Origin: Acridotheres tristis
Taxonomy: Eukaryota > Chordata > Aves > Passeriformes > Sturnidae
Assembly: GCA_037013685.1 (NCBI GenBank)
Contig: CM072886.1
Coordinates: forward strand, 3,410,001-3,474,000
DNA length: 64,000 bases
Reading direction: 5' to 3'
Part shown: positions 1 to 13,204 of the stretch, piece by piece
Numbering within the stretch: the first letter of the stretch is position 1
How the letters are laid out: each line of letters starts with the position of its first letter
Position numbers and translations under genes: made by a program
Notes under the pieces: model-generated
Told to the model about the DNA's origin: nothing
The model's database searches: none
What the model saw: the letters and a program-made list of their open reading frames with translations, nothing else

Positions 1-1828
1 TTGGCATGTGTGAAATAAGGAATTGGCGGCACTCATTAAGAAAGAAAAGAAACGGAAAACCGTGAAAAGGAAAGTAGCTTTACCAGCATTTCCAGTGGTG
101 AATCATTGGCATTCAGGGCTGTGGCCTGGTTAGGGCAAGAAGGCTTCTAATTTGGGTGCCCAACACTGACAAATCCTGCTAGGGAAAAATGCTAACCCTC
201 TTCCCCTGGAAGCAGAGAGGGAGGAGGGTTAGAACTCTGCTGTTGCTGCAAGGGATTCTTTTTCTCCACTCTCCCCCTCGAAGCTCCTCACTCCAGCACT
301 CTGTTCCCAGCCCCACAGGCTGTCTTCAGCCCTGTCTACAAAGGCTGCTCTAAAGATGTCTAACCCTTCCTTTCCCCAACAGAGAGGGAAAATCCTGATT
401 CCTTGAAAACCAATGTCAATATTCTCATAGACTGCAGGGAAAAATCAAGAGGGCTTTAATGTTTTCACCATCTTTCTGAGTCTGAGCTCTACTGATGCAG
501 ACTGGAAGCAACTTCTGGTCCCTCTCACCAATAGTGTTTTCCCTATAAAAGTAGGAGTTTCCAACAGAACAAGTTTTCCCTAATTGTTGCTGGCAGGCGT
601 TTCACCATCAGCCTCTCCGTGGGCAAACCTGCTACTGATCCCTCCACTAAAACCACAGCAAACAAGGTCTGGGGAACAAAACTCAAGATGACAGGGAGAG
701 CTTAAATAAAAAGGAAGGAAAACAAAACCTGCAGCAGGCACATAATCAAGTGAACCAAAGGGCTTGTCCAAGCTACCAACAGCTGGGTGACAAATCTGCC
801 TGTCTGGGAAGTAAGAGCAGAGAAAGTGGCTCAGCAAACCATGAAACCATGAAAGTCAGCATCCTACAATGAGTCACTGGGGCCAGGACTTGAATTTTGG
901 GTGTCTGGGAGTGAAGAGAACAGCCCAGTGCTGCCTGGAGCACTGAGTTCTCCAGGGAGATGCCTGTCTCCCAGCTGGCCCAGCACTAGAGGGTAACAGT
1001 GAGTCAGGCTGCTGCTGTTAGGATAGGTTGTGTTGATGGTGATGGAGAGGTTGGAGCTGGTGATTCCAGGGAGGTCACAGCAGGCAGGAGCAAACAAAGG
1101 GGCTGGTTGCACTCTCCTCATTGTCCTTGTTATGGGGCACCTGTGGGGCTGGGCTGCCCCAAGGACAGAACTGTGGGGTGCTGGGAGGGGGTCTCTGTGC
1201 ACTGGTGGGAGGAGAAATGAGGTGATATCAGAAATGGGTTGGTGAGCATTGAGGGAGCCCAGGGCCATGGGGTGGGAGCCCAGGGAAGGGGATGAGGAGC
1301 CTGGTGGAAGGTGCTCTCTGCCCTCACAGAATGACTTTAAGCCAGGAGCCAACTCACTGCTCTGCTTCTGCACTCAGAGCAGGAGATGCACCCACTGGAC
1401 TCCATGTTTTACTCTCAAAGCCCTGGTTGCTCATCTTTAACAGCTAAAATGCTTTTGAACACATAGTACACCCAAAGCCCAGCATGAGGTGTAGATACAC
1501 AGCTTGCTGCTGCTTCAGTTCAGGACCTCATCTTCTGAACATGGACAAGCAGAGCCCTGGCAGCCACCTGAGCTGCCTGAGGTGGCAGGAGCCAGACCTG
1601 TACGTGTGTCTGTTGGCATCATGCCTGGGACCTCATATTTATGCAGAGCATGGAGTGGAGCAGCTCCTCTTACACAGTGCCTGTATTCCCAGAGGGGCTG
1701 TGCCCAGTCACACATCACTTAGCAAAGTTGTAGTGAATTATTTTTTCCTCTAAGGCTTCAATATTTTTTGAATCTTTAATCAAAATTGTAAAGCCAGAGA
1801 TCAGGTTCTCTAGCAATTGAAGTTAGGT
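1..1828. other. Intergenic, no supportable gene
   Basis: Unique-looking sequence without a recognisable gene or repeat. The largest open frame (864-1373, minus, 169 codons) encodes a Pro/Ser-rich composition with no domain, and three other frames are open in the same GC-richer stretch. I looked for the C-terminal coding end of ITGA9, the expected upstream neighbour in other vertebrates, and did not see it. Confidence 0.6.
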
Positions 1829-2012
1829 ATCTAGTGGTTAGACAAAATCAGCAGTCAGGACTCCTGGGTCCCATTCTCCCATTGACTCTTTGAGTGACCT
1901 TGAAGAAGTCAATTAATTTCTGTGTCATTTTCCAGACAGGTAAAAATGAGGAAATAATTCTTCCCCAGTTCACTGGGGGATTTTGAGTGTTAATTGTTTG
2001 CAGGGCGCTTTT
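1829..2012 (+). repeat. Ancient MIR/CORE-type SINE fragment (amniote MIR-like)
   Basis: The segment contains, in order, CTAGTGGTTAGA, CAGTCAGGACTCCTGGGTCC, a GAGTGACCTTG..AAGTCA block, a TTTTCCAGACAGGTAAAAATG block and finally TTAATTGTTTGCAGGGCGCTT. These correspond in order to landmarks of the amniote MIR consensus as I remember it: the A/B-box tRNA-like head, the 'gtgaccttgggcaagtca' core, 'cccatctgtaaaatg' and the 'gtaaagcgctt' tail. Divergence is high, as expected for an old copy. No TSD is recognisable. Confidence 0.75.
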
Positions 2013-5000
2013 CTCTCCCCAGATGAGAAGTGAAGTCTGCAGGGAGGCTGAAGGTAAGCCATGAACACTTCAGGAGCACAGTGCAGTGCTCAGAGGGCAC
2101 ATCTGTCTTTGCTGCAAGGAGGGGGTATCACTTGACCCTACATCCCATGCCCTGTGGATATGGACAGAAACTTTCCAGCACTTTACCTGGGGTACAGCTC
2201 TTCCCACCAGCTGCCCCAAGGCTGCCCAAGCAGCTCTGGAGGCTGATGTCTTCTTGCAGTCGTGTTATGGAGGCAGAGGCAGTGAGAAGGAACCAGCTGT
2301 CTCCATCCAGAGCCTCTCACACGTGTCCATCTCTCATCCCCCCAGGCTCCCAGCCTTGGCACGTTTGCTGATCCTCACCAATAACATGCTGGTACCTCAC
2401 CAACAGGGGTGCATCACCAGCTGGCAGGCTTTCAGCAACCAACCACAGCTATGAATTCCATCTGGGCTATCAGCTACTTTGTAGAACCTACCAAAAATCC
2501 CTTGAGGACTTGGTTTTGTTCTAAAATGGAATATTTTCACATCTAGAATGAGGTGATCTTTTTCCTGGGGTGCTCTGTTGAGGCCAGCAGAGCTGTGTCA
2601 GGCCACACCAGCCTGCCCTGGGCTGGGAATGACTCCTGTGGGGAAGGATCTCTGAGTTCATAAATGTGCAAGTTTATTTTTGCCTTGAAGGGAGCCTTGC
2701 CACTGCCCTGTCTGCAGAACTGATCACTGCACAGGTTTCCCCAGGCAGGAGAGAGGATGAGGAGCTGCCACCCACCTGGGAACCCCATCCAAATTAACCT
2801 ACTTACCAGGCTGCTCTGCTGGCTGCTCCAGGACAGGGCTGTTTGTTTGCTTTAGGCCATCTCTGTGCAAGCAGTAACCAGAGATGAGCAAAATTTGGAA
2901 AAATTTCCACTCCCATGGGAAATTTCAGCCTTTCAGAGGTGGTTTGCATCCCAAATCGGGCCAGTTCAGCAAAATGAAATTCTGGTTCAACTCACTTGGA
3001 GCAGTCAAGATTCTCCCTGGTGAAAAAGAGCAATCTGGAGAAAGAAGGAAGGGGAGAAATGGGGGAGATTTACTTACAGGAAACTTCCCTTTGTGAAAAA
3101 TTGTATTTTTTCACTTGTTCCAGTCCCAAACTGCTCCAGAACTAATGCCAGGAATTCCCTCATCTATTTATAATGTTTTGCTGTCTGGGTCTTATTGTAC
3201 CTGGCATTTGCTGTGACATATGACTGCGTTGCAAATAATAGCAGGAACATTTACCTTGTGGAAGCATCGTGGAGGGAAGGCATCCAAGGGCCCTTTGTCA
3301 GCCTGCTGTCAAAAACCTGCAGGGATCAGCCCCGGGCCCCCAGCCCTGCCAGCAAGGGTCCAAAGCCCTGTGGGTTTTAGAGCACGGCAGCTGCAACAGC
3401 GTGGGCGTGTTTTGGGCGGGATAAATGCTTTTTCTGGTGAAAGAGAGCAGCAACACTGTGAATTTCTGTCAGTTTTGCCAAGTGAATTCATTTAGAGTTA
3501 AAAACATAAGTTGTTTGAGATGGATTTCACTATGAAATGTGTCTTTGTTCAGAGATTTCCTTTCACTCTGTTTTTCTTCTTAATGTGAAAAATCCTTGAA
3601 GAGTGAACTGTTTTCTCTGGGATGGAGTGAAACTTTTTTATTAGATCAGGAACAATATAGACATGTGCAATTATCTTTCAGCATCACCATCAAACCAAAA
3701 CATCTCTTACTCACCTCGTTGTAATTGAAAGCATCGTGGGACACCCTGTGAAAACTGAAGCTGCTCACAATTGGCTTGAGTCCAAACAAATAACTCTTAA
3801 CTGAAACTCTTGTTTTTACAAAAGGAGCCATGAAAACATTACCATAGTGAAGATCTGTCAGAGCTTACTTTGGGGGACAACTGCCAAGTGGCAGTTCTGT
3901 ATCTAATCTCATCAACACTGCTGTAATTACAAGCAAAATCAGGTCCGTGGATTGCTGTTTTCTTGGTATTAAGTTAATGTCAGCGTGAGACAGACCAGAT
4001 CTGGGATGGAGTTTGGCTGATTGTACATAAATGTCTAAATTTGAGTTCCCTTCACAGCCACAGAAGTCTGGTTATGACAGCCCGTGGTGTTTAGGGAACA
4101 GCTCACTAAAGCAGGTGTCTAAAGCAGTTTGGCTAAGCCCCACCCTGAAAGAACTTATGTCCCTGCTGCAAAATCAGCCCAGCTCTGATGGAGACAGAGG
4201 GTGTAGATGTGCAGGAAGGAAAACAGGTGCTTAAATACAGGCATTTCAAGCTCTTTGGGATGCCCTGAACTATCTCACCTCACTTCTGGTTGCCTGTAGA
4301 AGGACATGGGTCTCACACAGCTCCCATGTCCTACCTGCCAGCCTCATGTCCCTGCTAACATGGGGCATCCAAAGCAGCACTTGGTCACTGATTCATTCCC
4401 CTGAGGCTGCATGAGGTGAAAATCATTCCCAAAGTCCCCAGGTCAGCGGGACCTGGAAATTCACCATTTGGAAGCACTCCTGGTGGGCCTCTGTTTCCAA
4501 GGATGGATCATGTAGCAGCAGCCTGCAGCGTGACAGCCCTGCCCAGGATTTCGGGAGGTTGCCCAGCTGAGCGAGTCAGTCTCTTGTTGCTTTACACAGG
4601 ACAGGTGGCGAGAGGAGGAATTGCTGTGGACACTGCATGGGGCTTTCTTGGAAAAGCCTGCATTAACTTCCAACCTTTTGTCATCTCCTGCAGAAGCACT
4701 TCTATGATTTTCCTGCTGACAAGTCACACCTCTTGCTTTGTGGGGGGCAGTGCCATGCCAAACTGCCCCCAAACTTTGCAGAGGCAGAGCCTGCTTGCAT
4801 CACACCAGGAAGCAGGAGATTTACACCAGTGGGATTGCACAATCACCCCAGATAAGGGGAATGTAACATGTCAGCAGTGTCCATGTCTTTATCTCTGTAG
4901 GAAAGACATACAGGGACACTCAGATCTCTGTGGCATTGATAGAAAAAATATCCTTCCCCTGCATTTCATCTGAACATGAGCAATGAAGAGTGAGCAGCAC

Positions 5001-5212
5001 TGTTGACCACCAGCCCCAGTGCTGCTTATCTGCTGCTAAACCAGAGCTGGCACTGCTTTAAATCACACATTTCCCTTTCCCTGACATTTATAATCAATGG
5101 AGATAGTTTATGTTTATGCAGCTTCTTTCATCCTAAGCATCCCTCAGTGTGTTATGAGGCATGATCCAGATGCTGCCCTCCTGTTCTGCAAGTACATTCA
5201 CTCATGAGGACA
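2013..5212. other. Intergenic, nothing recognised
   Basis: No gene, RNA or clear repeat was seen. The 185-codon plus-strand frame at 4416-4973 has no family features or coding context. Confidence 0.55.
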
Positions 5213-5530
5213 TCCCAGAATCACAAAATGGTTTGAGTAGGAAGGGACCTTAAAGATGATCTCATTCCACTCCCCTGCCTTGTGTAGGGACACCTTCATT
5301 ATCCCAGGCTGCTCTGAGCCCCATCCAACCTGGCCTTGGACACTTCCAGGGACATCCACAGCTTCTCTGGGCACCCTATGCCAGGGCATCCCCACCTTCA
5401 CAGGGAAGAATTTCTTCCTAATACCTCATCTAAACTTGACCCCTACCCATTCAGGCTTATTCCCTCCTAACACTACATGCCCTGGTCAAAAGTCCCTCTT
5501 ACAGGGTGCCTTTAGGGACTGTGGAAGTCC
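5213..5530 (-). mobile_element. CR1 LINE 3' fragment
   Basis: On the plus strand it begins with the complement of the CR1 3' end (CAGAATCACAAAATGG, GGAAGGGACCTTAAAGATGA). It continues through GGGACACCTTC, CCATCCAACCTGGCCTTGGA and GAAGAATTTCTTCCTAATAC to the CTACATGCCCTGG block. It is 5'-truncated, as is usual for CR1, and has no coding capacity. Confidence 0.93.
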
Positions 5531-6829
5531 ACCTGGGCTTTCTGCCCTGGTGGCTTCTCTGATCATGGATGTACTGGTCAGTGGTGGTGTCCCAAGCAAC
5601 GATGGAAAGAAGCACAATTATACTATTTATATTCCTCTGTTAAAAATGCATCCTAGAGGATGGTTGGAAAGACAGGTATGCCCCAGGGCAAGAAACCTGT
5701 GAAAGCAAGACTTCTGCAAAGGGCCAGTATGTGCAGACTTTTACAGACTGAGTTCACATATTATCTTTGAAAGAGGGCAAATTCATCTCCAAAGGTGGCT
5801 TAATGAAGGGAAAATAGACTGAACAGAGGCTTGTTTTAAAATCTGAGATCTAGTAAAAAATAGACTCTGAACCTGAGGCTCTCTAACCAAATGTGAATGC
5901 CTGAGCTGTAGATGTCTGTCTCTGAGTTTATTGGCTAGACCCCATTGGAGTCCAAGAAGACAACCAGGGTTATTTAAGGCATAACCCAAAAGAGCAAGTG
6001 TTACAAATGTCTGCTTTAGGATGAGGTACCTTGCTGGACTGTAAAGGGAGTCCAGGATGACTATTCAGAAGTAAATGTCCGTGTTGGAAACGTCTGAAGT
6101 TAGTAGAGATGAATCTCACCATGCAGCAGCACCTGCAGAGCCCAAAACTAAACAAGGGATCCAACCAGACAGCAGGAGTCCTTCTTTCATCTTGGCCAAC
6201 ACCTTTGTGTTCTCTGTCCTACACCTTTCAGAGAAATGGAGAAGAGGTGGCAAACAGCACTGGGCTCTTTGTTGCTTTGGATGCAGGTGAAAAGGCAGTG
6301 AAACAGGCCGTGCCAGAAAATCCTCTAAAAGTAGCCAAAAGTTTGCTTAGTTTAATTACCAAGGCCGGAGGGGAGGTATAGAAATCAGCAAGGGCAGATC
6401 CAGGGATTCACACCCAAAAATAACCTTGATATTTAGTCCACTGAAATAAACAGAGTAGGCTGGAGATGTGATGAGAAACAATAATCTTTGAAACACAACC
6501 CATTTATGTTTCTTTGGAGATCATAATGAGAGAACTGTGAAATTACAGGATGAGATTAAAGTTTCCTATTTAGCAAATTAAAGAGAGGTTTTGAGGCTTT
6601 CCAAGAGCTTCACCCAGCTTCAAAACAGAGTGGACCAAAACTAAGCATCACCAGACTAACCACAGCTCTGGTCAGAAGAACAGATCTGAGAATATTCTCT
6701 CTGAGCACCTGAGTCACAGTTGACGGGAGTATTTCCACGGACTTCCCTGGGTTTTGGGCACACGTGGAGCTTTTCCCCCTTAGACAGACGATCTTAGACC
6801 CCTGCCTAAAGCTGCAAATAGAGGCAGTG

Positions 6830-7230
6830 TTTGCCTGTCTGCATTCCAGAGCTGATGCACGTTCCAGCCCCTGCGGAGGACTTTGCCTCACCTGCCATGC
6901 ACAAGGTCACCTCACCTTTGATCCTGTGCCTTGGTGTCAGGCTGCCCGAGGAGGGCTGGGCAGTGACTCAGCAGCTCACAGCCCGCTCTGCTTCTCCCTT
7001 TAACCGGATTTTTTGCTCCGGTGGAGCTGTTCCCAGCCTGGCTGAAGCTCACATGCCCGATCTTGAAGTGAGCGAGAGCACAATTATCCAGCAGGTGTAA
7101 AGGCAGCTAAGGCCAGCACAGCGGGGCTCGGGCGTGCGTCAGGCACGGTGAGGCGGCAAATAAAATCATCGCTGGCGTTGCCACGGGGATAACGACACAG
7201 GAGAAGAGCATCAGGTAACAACAAACTGTC
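6830..7230. promoter_or_regulatory. CpG-enriched intergenic patch, possible distal regulatory element
   Basis: About 400 bases stand out from the AT-rich flanks by frequent CpG, especially around 7115-7195 (GGGGCTCGGGCGTGCGTCAGG and following). They contain TGACTCAGCA at 6964-6973, an AP-1/NF-E2/MAF-type site. There is no convincing coding frame. The patch lies about 19 kb upstream of the CTDSPL promoter, and its function is inference only. Confidence 0.3.
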
Positions 7231-7454
7231 ACATGTCACCTTCACCTGCTCCACCTCAGCAGGGGGAAGGGATAGTGAGCTGGGAACACTGGGGACTTTT
7301 GGGACAAGTTGGATGAGTCCGATTTGTGTTGCCGAACACCAGCAGTGACTGGTTCTCCTGAGCTCATGAGACGTGTAGCAGAAACTTAAGATGGGAAAAA
7401 GCCACAAGATAAGCGAGCAATGGAAGGACAGATTGAGGGGAGGGCTTGAGACGA

Positions 7455-7861
7455 TGCCTGGAGGAGCTGGAAGAGAGGCTACACAAAGTTAAGGGAAATA
7501 AAATGGATATTTATTGAGAGACGTTCAAAGGCCACACCCTGGCAGTACCAGTGCCACAGTCATGGCCCTGTCTGGATGGCTCCAAGATGGAAGCAAAAGA
7601 GAGCTTGGTCATGAGATCTCACATTTTTATAGGTTTTAGTCCATTTGCATGCAGGAGTCAACTGTCCAATTAATAGTTTCAAATAATGAAATTTCATCCT
7701 CCTTGCCTGCTTCCTTGCTGGCTTGCCCACCCTCCTCTTTTCACGTTGTTTATGCTTAGGGCCTGAAGTTTGAAGAGATTGTCCTTGAGCCCCCAGCTGG
7801 CATAGGAACTGTTTTGTCTTCACCACCCAAACACAATAGAAAAGCACACCCAAGCAGAACA
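7455..7861 (-). mobile_element. Solo LTR of an endogenous retrovirus (approximate ends)
   Basis: Read on the minus strand, the segment has the layout of a retroviral LTR. A U3-like part is followed by a TATA box (CCTATAAAAATG at 7633-7622). About 110 nt later comes a polyadenylation signal, AATAAA (7515-7510), and then a short U5-like tail. The TG and CA used as ends are the best available dinucleotides, but I found no matching target-site duplication, so the ends are uncertain by some tens of bases. No gag, pol or env sequence lies on either side, which fits a solo LTR left by recombination. The family could not be named from memory. Confidence 0.55.
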
Positions 7862-7970
7862 TAAAACTTAAAACTTAAGGCACCAGAGAAGTAGCACATA
7901 GACCAGGTTTGTCAACTGCTGCCCAGCTGCCCAGTGCCCCTTGTGAGAAGGTGTCTGGCCATCTGGTTTA

Positions 7971-8203
7971 GAATCACAAAGTGGTTTAGGCTAGAAGGGA
8001 CCTCAAACACCATCATCCAACATCCCTGCTATGGGCAGGGACAACTTCCATTAGGCCAGATTGCTCAAAGCCCAGTTCAACCTGGCCTAAAACACTTGCT
8101 GGGATGGGGAATTCACAATTTCTCTGTGCCAGTACCTCACCACCCTCGCAGTGAAGAATTTCTTCCTAACACCTTACTTAAATCTCTTCTGTTCTGATTT
8201 AAA
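7971..8203 (-). mobile_element. CR1 LINE 3' fragment next to the solo LTR
   Basis: GAATCACAAAGTGGTTTAGG, CTATGGGCAGGGACAACTTCC and GTGAAGAATTTCTTCCTAAC appear in CR1 order on the complement strand. It lies about 110 bp from the solo LTR, in the same orientation. Confidence 0.92.
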
Positions 8204-11200
8204 ACAGGTAAGGGTCAACACACAACATGACAGTCCATGACAGTGATTTTAGGAGGAATCTTGCCTGGAGTCTTGCCTAGTTTTGCTTCACTCCATATCA
8301 CTGGCCTCTCACAATCACAACTCACAAAGTCCCACTGATCACTGCCCCACATCCCACCACATCACACAGCTCAATCCAAAGCCCTTTAGGGCCTGGCTCT
8401 GAAGACACCACAAGTACCCCCAATACACTTGCTGCTGAAATTCTCCCTGAATTTCAGCCCTCATTTATGTACACTAATTAGTACTGTTTGGAACCCTTGA
8501 GAAAAGCATGGATAAATACTAAGAAACTACTTAATGCCCCAAAGCCTAAAACATCTTGGCTTTAGCTAGTTTATGCTGTATCATAGTATCCAACTTTCAG
8601 CAAAGGGCACAAAAATAGCTTCCAATGGAATTATCACTTTGTTCTAATGGGCTAAATTCAGCCCTGAGGAGCTGTAGAAATTAACGGGGTTTGGCCCAAC
8701 ATGTAGTTAATGAGGATGATCTATTTCAAACCCATAAGGTACCACATTCTGCCACTACAGATTGGCTGGGAATAACTCACCTCTTTAGAGACACTGTATT
8801 CACTTGCAGCCCTGGCTATGTTTGCTCTAAATAGAGGCAGCAAAAATAGACATCAAAAACAAAAACATTTCTTTCAGACTCCAAATGCCTCTGGCTCTGA
8901 TTTTGATCTTGATGCAGTAGAAGCTCAAGTGAGTGGAGAGGTTTATTTCTCATTTGTGTCAGTAAAAAATGAAATGGGCCCACTATGTTCAACACTGCTT
9001 TAGGATGCAGAACATTTAAGACAGTATCTAACAACTCAGAAATTGTTAATCTTGGCTCAAAAAGGCTAACCTGCATTTCTTCCAACATCTTCCTATGGAT
9101 AATCTCTTTGCATCTTTGATTTCTGTACCCACTTAGTTTCTAACTTCCCCTGCCTATACAGCCAGATTCACCTTGGCAGAAGTCCCTTCTCAGGAGGTTC
9201 AGAATCAAACTCATCCAGCATCAGATTTTCTGGTTCTGCACAGCCCTGTCCTCATCTCTACAGAGCTTGTTCATCTAGCCACACCAATATGTGTTTACCT
9301 GTTAGAAGAGGTGCATAAGCATGTTTTCTTGGAGACTGCACTGCTGCTCCCTCCTTCTGCATCTCAGTCTGAGCCCCCAGCTTGAACTTGACCTTTAAGC
9401 CTTTGCTGCTGTTTGTTTGTTTTGAAACAGGGAACAACCACAGAGGCTCAAAATAGACCATCAATTTCTGTATCCCAGCTCTCCATCATGCTTTGTATTT
9501 TCCACAAACACTCTAAAAAAAAAAGCAGAATGCTCTAGAATGTAGTGAACTTCAACTCAAGTGGTGTCAGGCCTTCCAAACAATTTTGTCATTTTTAATG
9601 TGGGTGATTTGTGTTAGAAATCTCCCACCTTCCCTCTCCCTCTTACATCCTATCCCAGCTGTTCTTGGCTGGAGAGGGAACAAGAAGGATCTCCCCTGAA
9701 TGTCTATTTTGGCTTCCTCTTGGAGTGGACTAAATTCAACCAGGGGTCATTTTATGGTCCAGAAGCCAACAGCCACAGTTCAGCTGTGACAGATCCTCCA
9801 GCCTCTAGAAAAGGGTGACTCTGTCCAGACTGCCTATGGGGAAAGATCCCTCAGTCATGTGAACTTCCAAACACCAGCTGGAGACTGTTTGGGACAGCTC
9901 TTGGTGGCCTGGGCCAAAAGTTGTGGTGGGGATAATTCTAACGATAGAAAGCAAATTCTAGGGGCTCAAAACTATTTCACTATTGTAGATTTATACTTTA
10001 AAACCTTCTCACCAGTATGTAATGGAAAACCATACTGGATCTCTTTTCTTCTGGAATTACTTACTTTTATCTTATGAGTTTTTCTCCTTTCCCCAGAAAG
10101 AATGAGAAGTGTTTGCTGCTGATGAAGGCTGTGCTGAAGAGGAGCACGTCCACCTCTTTCCTCTGGGATAAGCTTCTGATTTCATTCTTACAGCTTGTAA
10201 ACTCCCCAAACTTGCTGACTTTCAGCAAGACAGACAAGGGTGGGACTTGGGACTGTGAGTGAGGGCTCAGAGCTTTGGAGATGAGGACTTTCCAAGCAGG
10301 AGAAAGAGCTCCGTGCCCACCTCCCTTCCAGCCCAAAGGCTCTACCTGGTTCTTCCCTGATACAGAGAGCACCTCCCAACACCACTCCACGTTCCAGCAA
10401 AGATGAATGGGATGATAACCAAACACAGTCCATTAATTACTTGGATCACAGAAAAGAAAGAGCTGATTTGAGATTCTCGTCTACTCAGTAATTTGTTAAC
10501 TTCTGATAAAACTGAGCTTTGTCTTCTTATCTCTCTTTGCCAAACACAGAGGCCAAGGCCAGCAAGTGAACCTCATCTTTCACACTACCCTCCTGATTCA
10601 ATCAGTCACATATTGTAGTTGATCATTACATTTTTTAGATAACTACTTGCCCTCTACTCTAGGATGTAAAAAATGTTTGGTGCACTAACAAGCTAATGGG
10701 AAGGAGGAGGAAATGCAAAGCTCCACTGATATCACATCTTTGTTATCAATTTATTTAGTGTAAAACTGGCAGTAGTTTCACAATTTATTTGGTCCCTAAC
10801 CAGATGGAATAGCTTATCTCTCTGGAATGAAAACAGTCTTTATCCTCAATATACATCCATTACACCTCATTCCCCAGGGACCATTCTAATACAAAAGTTT
10901 CTCAATAAACAGATGTCACCATCTTATCTTTTATCATTTTGATTTCTGAATCCTCTGAGCTGGTCTTTCTTCAGGGAGTTGTGACACCACATACTACATC
11001 TCCCAACTCAGATTTAAGGCCTAGCCTTTATTCGTGGATGCTCTGTGTTTCTTGGGCACTTTCTCTCAAATACAAACATCATCAGGTCCATTTTTCTGGC
11101 TAATGCATCTACTCACATCTGTCAGGCCTCTCGTTTGGAGGATATTGGGACTTTCTTGGAAAAATGGTGACATCTCTAGCCTACACTCTTTGAAGTTTAA

Positions 11201-13204
11201 TTTGTCACCACATCTAAGGGAAAATGGAAATCTGGAAAATTTTAAAAATCAACTTTAGAAACTTCACCATCAGTTCTGAAAAACCCAGCTTTGCCCTAAT
11301 GGTGGAAAGACCTGACTTCATTTGGTGGCAGTTAAAATTTTGCTCTCATTTTGAACAGCATAATTTTGCAGCAGGTTTATTTATTCCCTGCAAACATTTC
11401 CTTTGGCTGAGGGTAGATTTACACGTGTGCAACAGATCATGACCTTTCTCCCACCTAGCCCACAGCTTTGGCACCACGTGTGTTTATGGCATGGTGCACA
11501 CAGCAAGCAATCACCCTGCAAGACAGGAAGGCAACTGCAGAGAGCGAGTTGTTGCCAACAGCAAAGAACTGGTTGGTTAAAAGGGTGGTTAATGTTCTGA
11601 CATACTGAGTGGTTAACAACACGTCAAGTGGCTGCAGAGAGAATGCTCATATTTACTCAGAGGTCAATTATTCACTCATAAATTTATTGGCTTAATTTCC
11701 TTGTAGTCTATTTCCTCTATTACATATTCATAATCATCTTCTCATAAGTTCTCCTCCTACAGCTACTAATTATTCTCTATGTTCACCACACACCCTTTTG
11801 TGCCATATAGATGGGGAATATTAATTTCTGTAGAGCAGAGATCTTTTTCTTAATTAAAGCAATGTTCTTTGGAAATAAATGCAACAACCATCAATTACAT
11901 TCAACAAATAAGGAAAAGTCATTACACAAAAATGCCAATCAAGATGCTGAGCTGAAATTCAAATGACATCAATCACACTTCTGTTGTTCCAAAACGCTGA
12001 TTTAATCAATGCAAAGTCCACAGGGCTTCAGTGAGGGAACCATTCTCAGACATTACTTTTTATTCCTCTGGAAGATGCAGTTACCAGCTCTGTACCTGGA
12101 GCAATCAAACATCATCTCAGCTGCTCTGGAAAAAGGTGTGCAAAAGGTCTGCTTAATGCTCTGGGTGTCTGAGAAATCAACACAGGACACATCTCAGACT
12201 CTGCCTGTCGTCTTCACTCCTCCATGTAAACAAGAGCAGGTAAAAATAACTGAAGTATTTGAACTATTTCACTGAAAGTAAGGGCTCACATTCTCTGGGG
12301 ACTCAGAACTATTTACTTCTATGGGAGACAACAGGGTGTCACTCCTTTTTCAATGAGGATCTTCCAAGATGTTTGAGCCTTTTAAGGTCTGCAAGGGAGT
12401 GTTTCTGCACCAACACTTCTCTCTTGTGTTTAACCAAAGTAGTCAAGAGGGAAGAATATGATCACCAGGAAACTAGAACTAGATTAAGAAGAGTAGTCTG
12501 GTGGGTCTTAAAAAAATTAAGGGAATAGGGTGAGAAACTTGCAACTCTGGTTATCATGGAGCATTTATTTAATACAGATACATGTTACATAGGATGGGGC
12601 AGTTTCACATGGTCATTCATACTGCAGTTACACAGAACAACAAAAACCCCACAACACGCGTCTTGCCAATTGTGTTTGGCCCCCAGCTAGAGAAACTTCT
12701 GCAGTACAGGAGCCTCTTGGTCCAGAGGCTGGATTGTGTCCTGGAGCTATCTCATAGATCTGTTTTCCAGAACTGCAGCCAGACTCACACAACTTCCATT
12801 AAAGTAATTGATTGCTCTGTGAGCTTAATACCTCAATATCCCGGGATCTATAGATTACAGCACAACGCGCTGCGCTGTAATATATGGCAAATTGCACTGA
12901 ACTCAGCTGGCACTGGCTAAGCAAAGACCAAAGGGAAGATGGATATCAGAGTCCAGGAAGAGGCACGAGGGATGTGTTAGAAGCCAGTAGCCAGCTGTGC
13001 AGAGTTTAACCTGTCTATGATATTTCTGTGAGGGCTGCAAGCAGAAAATCCCATCCCATTATCTCCAGAGAGCGAAAAGGGATCGTGAAGAGAGAAGGGT
13101 GAATTATTAAAGGATAGGCCAAGTATGACTGAGAGCTTATTAAAAAGGGAGGAGGATGGGCAAGCAGAGAAACAGCTTGCTAGGCTGGTTCTATTAAAAT
13201 CTAA
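8204..13204. other. Intergenic, nothing recognised
   Basis: AT-rich unique sequence with only short open frames. TAAATTCAGCCCTGAGG near 8653 hints at an old repeat but is too short to name. Confidence 0.55.

Noticed and set aside
864..1373. 169-codon minus-strand open frame
   Set aside because: Pro/Ser-rich with no motif, and overlapped by four other open frames in the same GC-richer stretch.
4416..4973. 185-codon plus-strand open frame
   Set aside because: No family features, and the opposite strand is also open for 103 codons. Likely chance.
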